Shown here: positions 13,465-17,339 of the stretch, in pieces | Layout: every line of letters starts with the position of its first letter | Numbering within the stretch: the first letter of the stretch is position 1 | NCBI GenBank assembly: GCA_946536955.1 | Contig: CAMNFJ010000046.1 | Coordinates: 1-17,339 of the forward strand | Origin: CAG-791 sp002394525 | GTDB taxonomy: Bacteria > Bacillota > Clostridia > Lachnospirales > Lachnospiraceae | Reading direction: 5' to 3' | DNA: 17,339 nt | Position numbers and translations under genes: made by a program | Notes under the pieces: generated by a model | Seen by the model: only the letters and a program-made list of their open reading frames with translations | Database searches by the model: none | What the model was told of the DNA's origin: nothing

Positions 13465-15075
13465 ATGGCAAAGTATATTTTCGTGACCGGCGGTGTGGTC
13501 TCCGGCCTGGGAAAGGGCATTACGGCAGCCTCCCTGGGCAGGCTTTTGAAGGCGCGGGGGCTGAAGGTGGCCGCGCAGAAGCTGGATCCCTATATCAATG
13601 TGGATCCGGGGACGATGAGTCCTTATCAGCACGGGGAGGTCTTTGTGACCGAGGACGGTGCGGAGACAGACCTTGACCTGGGCCACTATGAGCGCTTTAT
13701 TGACGAAGACCTCAATCAGTATTCGAACCTGACGACCGGCAAGGTCTACTGGAATGTTCTGAATAAGGAGCGGAAAGGGGAGTATCTGGGCTCCACGGTC
13801 CAGGTGATCCCCCACATCACCAATGAGATCAAGGACTTTGTCTATCGTGTCGGCGAAAAGACCGGTGCGGATGTAGTTATCACAGAGATCGGGGGGACCA
13901 TCGGCGATATCGAGTCGCAGCCCTTTATCGAGGCCGTCCGCCAGATCTCCCTGGAGGTCGGAAAGGAGAACAGTCTTTTTATCCATGTGACCCTGGTGCC
14001 CTATCTGAAGGCTTCCGGTGAGCACAAATCCAAGCCGACCCAGCATTCGGTCAAGGAGCTGCAGGGGATGGGGATCCACCCGGATCTCATCGTCCTGCGC
14101 TGCGATGCCCCGATCGATTCCTCCGTCATGCAGAAGATCGCCATGTTCTGCAATGTGAAGGAGGACTGCGTGATCGAGAACAGGACTCTGCCCATCCTTT
14201 ATGAGGCGCCGCTCATGCTGGAGCAGTCCGGCTTTTCCGATGTCGTCTGCCGGGAGCTGGGCCTGCAGGCGCCGGAACCTGACCTCGGGGAATGGCGGGA
14301 GATGGTGGAAAGCATCCGCCGGGCCCGGGACAACTGTGTGGAGATCGGGCTGGTCGGCAAATATACAGAACTGCATGACGCCTATCTGTCGGTCGCGGAA
14401 GCCCTCCATCATGCGGGCTATTACCACCACGCCCATGTCTGTATCCGCTGGATCGACTCTGAGGAGATCACGCCGGAAAATGTCTCTGACAGGCTGGCCG
14501 GGCTCCACGGGATCATCGTCCCGGGCGGATTCGGAAACCGCGGGATCGAGGGCATGATCCTGGCTGTCCGTTATGCCCGGGACCACAGCATGCCATTCTT
14601 CGGGATCTGCCTGGGCATGCAGGTCGCGGTGATCGAATACGCGAGGAACGCGGCGGGACTGACAGACGCGGATTCCCGGGAATTTGAGGAAAACTGCAGG
14701 CACAAGGTCATAGACTTCATGCCGGGCCAGAGTGACGAGGTCGACAAGGGCGGGACCCTGCGCCTGGGCGCATATCCCTGCACCATCCTGCCCGGGACCA
14801 CCATGGAGCGCTGCTACGGCGCAGCCCGGATCAGCGAGCGCCACCGCCACCGCTATGAGTTCAACAACGACTACCGGCAGATCCTGCAGGAGTGCGGTCT
14901 GACCCTGAGCGGGCTTTCCCCGGACGGGACGCTGGTGGAGACCGTCGAACTGTCCGACCGCCCCTTCTACGTGGGCGTCCAGTTCCATCCGGAATTCAAG
15001 AGCCGGCCCAACAGACCCCACCCTCTTTTCAAGGGCTTTATCGAAGCAGCGGTCAGAGAAGCAGGCAGGAGCTGA
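13465..15075 (+). CDS. pyrG: CTP synthase
   Basis: A 536-residue enzyme that converts UTP to CTP with ATP and glutamine. The synthase domain begins FVTGGVVSGLGKGITAASLG, followed by DPYINVDPGTMSPYQHGEV and the EIGGTIGDIES motif (141-151). The class I glutaminase domain has Cys382 in FFGICLGMQ and His508/Glu510 in FHPEF. Length is normal and no insertions are seen. The start has AAAGGA eleven bases upstream. It lies between carA (67 bp upstream) and carB (39 bp downstream), so early and late pyrimidine steps are likely co-transcribed. No GGG-type start or leader terminator of the kind used for pyrG attenuation in bacilli was seen. Confidence 0.97.
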   Translation: MAKYIFVTGGVVSGLGKGITAASLGRLLKARGLKVAAQKLDPYINVDPGTMSPYQHGEVFVTEDGAETDLDLGHYERFIDEDLNQYSNLTTGKVYWNVLNKERKGEYLGSTVQVIPHITNEIKDFVYRVGEKTGADVVITEIGGTIGDIESQPFIEAVRQISLEVGKENSLFIHVTLVPYLKASGEHKSKPTQHSVKELQGMGIHPDLIVLRCDAPIDSSVMQKIAMFCNVKEDCVIENRTLPILYEAPLMLEQSGFSDVVCRELGLQAPEPDLGEWREMVESIRRARDNCVEIGLVGKYTELHDAYLSVAEALHHAGYYHHAHVCIRWIDSEEITPENVSDRLAGLHGIIVPGGFGNRGIEGMILAVRYARDHSMPFFGICLGMQVAVIEYARNAAGLTDADSREFEENCRHKVIDFMPGQSDEVDKGGTLRLGAYPCTILPGTTMERCYGAARISERHRHRYEFNNDYRQILQECGLTLSGLSPDGTLVETVELSDRPFYVGVQFHPEFKSRPNRPHPLFKGFIEAAVREAGRS

Positions 15076-15077
15076 AC

Positions 15078-15096
15078 GGTAAGTCATTAACTTACC
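15078..15096. other. Small hairpin between pyrG and carB
   Basis: GGTAAGT and ACTTACC pair around CATTA. There is no T-run, so it is not a terminator. It precedes the carB ribosome binding site AGGAGG by a few bases. Confidence 0.4.
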
Positions 15097-15114
15097 CTGA
15101 ACAGGAGGCAGACT

Positions 15115-17339
15115 ATGCCAAAGAGAAGAGATATCCACAAGGTGCTTGTCATCGGGTCCGGCCCGATCGTGATTGGGCAGGCGGCGGAATTTGATTATGC
15201 AGGGACGCAGGCCTGTCTCGCTCTGAGGGAGGAGGGCTGCGAGGTCATTCTGTGCAATTCCAATCCGGCGACGATCATGACGGATACGTCGGTCGCGGAC
15301 AAGGTCTATATGGAGCCGCTGACGCTGGAATATATGGCGAGGATCATCCGCCATGAACGGCCCGACGCCATTCTGCCCGGGATCGGGGGGCAGACAGGGC
15401 TCAATCTGGCTATGCAGCTGGAAAAAAAGGGTGTGCTGGCGGAGTGCCGCACGGAGCTTCTGGGCACGCGGAGCAGTTCGATCGAGAAGGCAGAGGACCG
15501 CAGGCTTTTTAAGGAGCTATGCGAGAGTCTGGGAGAGCCCGTTCTGCCCTCCGAGATCGCGGGATCCATGGCGGAGGGTATGGAGGCTGTGCAGAGGATC
15601 GGTTACCCTGTCGTCCTGCGCCCCGCCTTCACGCTGGGCGGCACGGGCGGAGGCTTCGCGGAGAACGAAGAGGAATTTGTCAGACTCATGAAGCATGCCC
15701 TGGAGCTTTCCCCGGTCCGCCAGGTCCTGGTTGAAAAGAGTATCCGCGGCTTCAAGGAGATCGAGTATGAAGTCATGCGCGACAGCAATGATACAGCTGT
15801 CACGGTCTGCAATATGGAGAACCTGGATCCTGTCGGCATCCATACGGGCGATTCCATTGTGGTCTGTCCCTCCCAGACCCTGACCAACAAGGAATATCAA
15901 ATGCTCCGGGACAGTGCCCTCAGGGTGATCAGGGCCCTGGAGATCGAGGGCGGCTGCAATGTACAGTTTGCCCTGGACCCTCATTCCTTTCAGTACTATC
16001 TGATCGAGGTCAATCCCCGCGTCTCCCGGTCCTCGGCCCTGGCCTCCAAGGCCAGCGGCTATCCCATTGCCCGCGTTTCCGCCAAGATCGGCATCGGCAT
16101 GACCCTGGACGAGATCACGCTGGCCAACACACCCGCCTGCTTTGAGCCGGCTCTGGACTACGTGGTCACCAAGATGCCCCGCTTCGCCTTCGACAAATAT
16201 CCCCGCACGGATCTCGTGACGGATACGGCAGGAAAACCATGGTCTGCCATGTCCTGGAACAGCACGGACAATACCCTGTCCACACAGATGAAGGCGACCG
16301 GCGAGGTCATGAGCATCGGCAGGACCTTTGAGGAGAGCCTGCTCAAGGCCGTCCGGTCTCTGGAGACAGGCCACCTCCACCTGTACGACCCGAAATTCGA
16401 CGGCCTGAAGGACCGGGACCTCTTTGCATACATCCGGGAGGGCAGAGATGACCGCATCTTCGCCATTGCTCAGATATTCCGCAACTGCCTTGAAAAAGCG
16501 GGGAGCGATGATTCCGCAGAAAGAAGGGCGCAGGAGGTTCCCGGCAATGCGCAGACAGCTGCAGAGCTCCCGGGTTCCGCACAGGAGAAAGCAGCAGAAG
16601 CCTTTGATGAGGGCAAGGATCCTCTTTTCCCGTGTCTGGAAAAAACAAGTCAGAAGATCTGCCGGACCACGGGGATCGACGCCTTTTTTGTCCGCAAGAT
16701 CCGCAACATCATCCTGATGGAAAAAAAGCTGCAGGAGAGTCCCGGCGATCCGGACCTGCTGCGGGATGCGAAGCGGATAGGTTTTTCCGACCACATCATC
16801 GGAAAATATTGGGACATGACAGAGGCGCAGGTCTTTGCCCTGCGGCAGGAGCGGGGGATCCTTCCCGTCTACAAGATGATCGATACATGCGCCTCCGAAT
16901 TTGACAGCTATGTGCCTTATTTTTACTCGACCTATGAAGAGGAAAATGAAGCCTTCCCGGCGGGGGGCGCGGTAGAGGAGAGAATGCGGTTTCTGAGGCT
17001 CCGCGGAGGCGTGACGGATAAAGCCGCCGGAGAGGAGGCATGTGTCAGAAAGATCATTGTCCTGGGATCCGGCCCCATCCGGATCGGCCAGGGCGTCGAA
17101 TTTGACTATTCCACCGTCCACGCCGTACAGACCCTGCAGAAGGCCGGCTATGAGGCCATCATCATCAACAACAACCCGGAGACGGTCTCCACGGACTACA
17201 CCTGTTCCGACAAGCTCTATTTCGAGCCCCTCTGCGTCGAGGACGTCATGAATGTGATCGCCATGGAAAAACCGGAGGGTGTCATCGCCACCCTGGGCGG
17301 CCAGACGGCGGTCAACCTGGCGGAGCCCCTGCACGCGCG
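15115..17339 (+). CDS. carB: Carbamoyl-phosphate synthase large subunit, 3' end cut by window
   Basis: An uninterrupted frame of 741 codons runs off the window end. CarB joins bicarbonate, ammonia from CarA and two ATP. The first ATP-grasp half begins VLVIGSGPIVIGQAAEFDYAG, with SNPATIMTDT, PGIGGQTGLNLA and RPAFTLGGTGGG (169-180). EVNPRVSRSSALASKA follows. The second half opens with VLGSGPIRIGQGVEFDYS at about residue 649, roughly 90 residues later than in Escherichia coli. The delay is explained by an Ala/Glu/Gln-rich insertion of about 50 residues (462-512) in the oligomerisation domain and one of about 27 (617-643) in the linker between halves. The ATG follows AGGAGG. The gene is not broken in the visible part. 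Confidence 0.96.
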   Translation, partial: MPKRRDIHKVLVIGSGPIVIGQAAEFDYAGTQACLALREEGCEVILCNSNPATIMTDTSVADKVYMEPLTLEYMARIIRHERPDAILPGIGGQTGLNLAMQLEKKGVLAECRTELLGTRSSSIEKAEDRRLFKELCESLGEPVLPSEIAGSMAEGMEAVQRIGYPVVLRPAFTLGGTGGGFAENEEEFVRLMKHALELSPVRQVLVEKSIRGFKEIEYEVMRDSNDTAVTVCNMENLDPVGIHTGDSIVVCPSQTLTNKEYQMLRDSALRVIRALEIEGGCNVQFALDPHSFQYYLIEVNPRVSRSSALASKASGYPIARVSAKIGIGMTLDEITLANTPACFEPALDYVVTKMPRFAFDKYPRTDLVTDTAGKPWSAMSWNSTDNTLSTQMKATGEVMSIGRTFEESLLKAVRSLETGHLHLYDPKFDGLKDRDLFAYIREGRDDRIFAIAQIFRNCLEKAGSDDSAERRAQEVPGNAQTAAELPGSAQEKAAEAFDEGKDPLFPCLEKTSQKICRTTGIDAFFVRKIRNIILMEKKLQESPGDPDLLRDAKRIGFSDHIIGKYWDMTEAQVFALRQERGILPVYKMIDTCASEFDSYVPYFYSTYEEENEAFPAGGAVEERMRFLRLRGGVTDKAAGEEACVRKIIVLGSGPIRIGQGVEFDYSTVHAVQTLQKAGYEAIIINNNPETVSTDYTCSDKLYFEPLCVEDVMNVIAMEKPEGVIATLGGQTAVNLAEPLHA

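Noticed and set aside
13435..15354. 639-codon minus-strand open frame opposite pyrG
   Set aside because: It is opposite a clearly conserved pyrG and is an effect of codon bias. It resembles no family.
15517..17334. 605-codon minus-strand open frame opposite carB
   Set aside because: The plus strand encodes carB with all expected motifs, and the antisense frame is a shadow.

Overview
The window looks like chromosomal DNA from a GC-rich member of the Clostridia, most likely Lachnospiraceae. This is inferred from strong AGGAGG-type ribosome binding sites, a T-box leader, the LL-diaminopimelate aminotransferase route to lysine and meso-DAP, the Gram-positive MurT/GatD pair and the fibronectin-III secreted protein. 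No phage, plasmid, CRISPR, rRNA or tRNA gene was seen.

Left part (1-3742, minus strand). A T-box leader precedes three co-directional genes: an iron-dependent alcohol dehydrogenase-family (GldA-like) enzyme, a YkvI-like LeuT-fold permease and a ketopantoate reductase-family enzyme. The leader's specifier reads UGG (tryptophan), and its T-box bulge UGGC matches the G discriminator base expected for tRNA-Trp. None of the three genes is a recognised tryptophan gene, so the operon may handle an unrecognised tryptophan-linked metabolite.

Middle (3743-5925). A small PepSY-domain protein with a double-glycine (bacteriocin-type) leader lies on the plus strand, convergent with a Sec-secreted fibronectin-III protein. 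A long hairpin separates them. Next come a strong promoter, an early terminator and two tandem copies of a 148-bp structured repeat plus a 19-bp stub.

Right part (5988-17339, plus strand). dapL, murT, gatD, asnB, carA, pyrG and carB (cut by the window end) follow one another. dapL makes LL-DAP, murT/gatD amidate the D-glutamate of lipid II, and the asnB-type enzyme may amidate meso-DAP or make asparagine. carA/carB make carbamoyl phosphate and pyrG makes CTP. gatD, asnB, carA and pyrG are four consecutive glutamine-dependent amidotransferases, and carB uses the ammonia released by CarA. asnB has its own strong promoter followed by a terminator hairpin just before its ribosome binding site. 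MurT, AsnB and CarB all carry unusual low-complexity insertions at domain boundaries, two of them built of 36-bp tandem repeats in murT.
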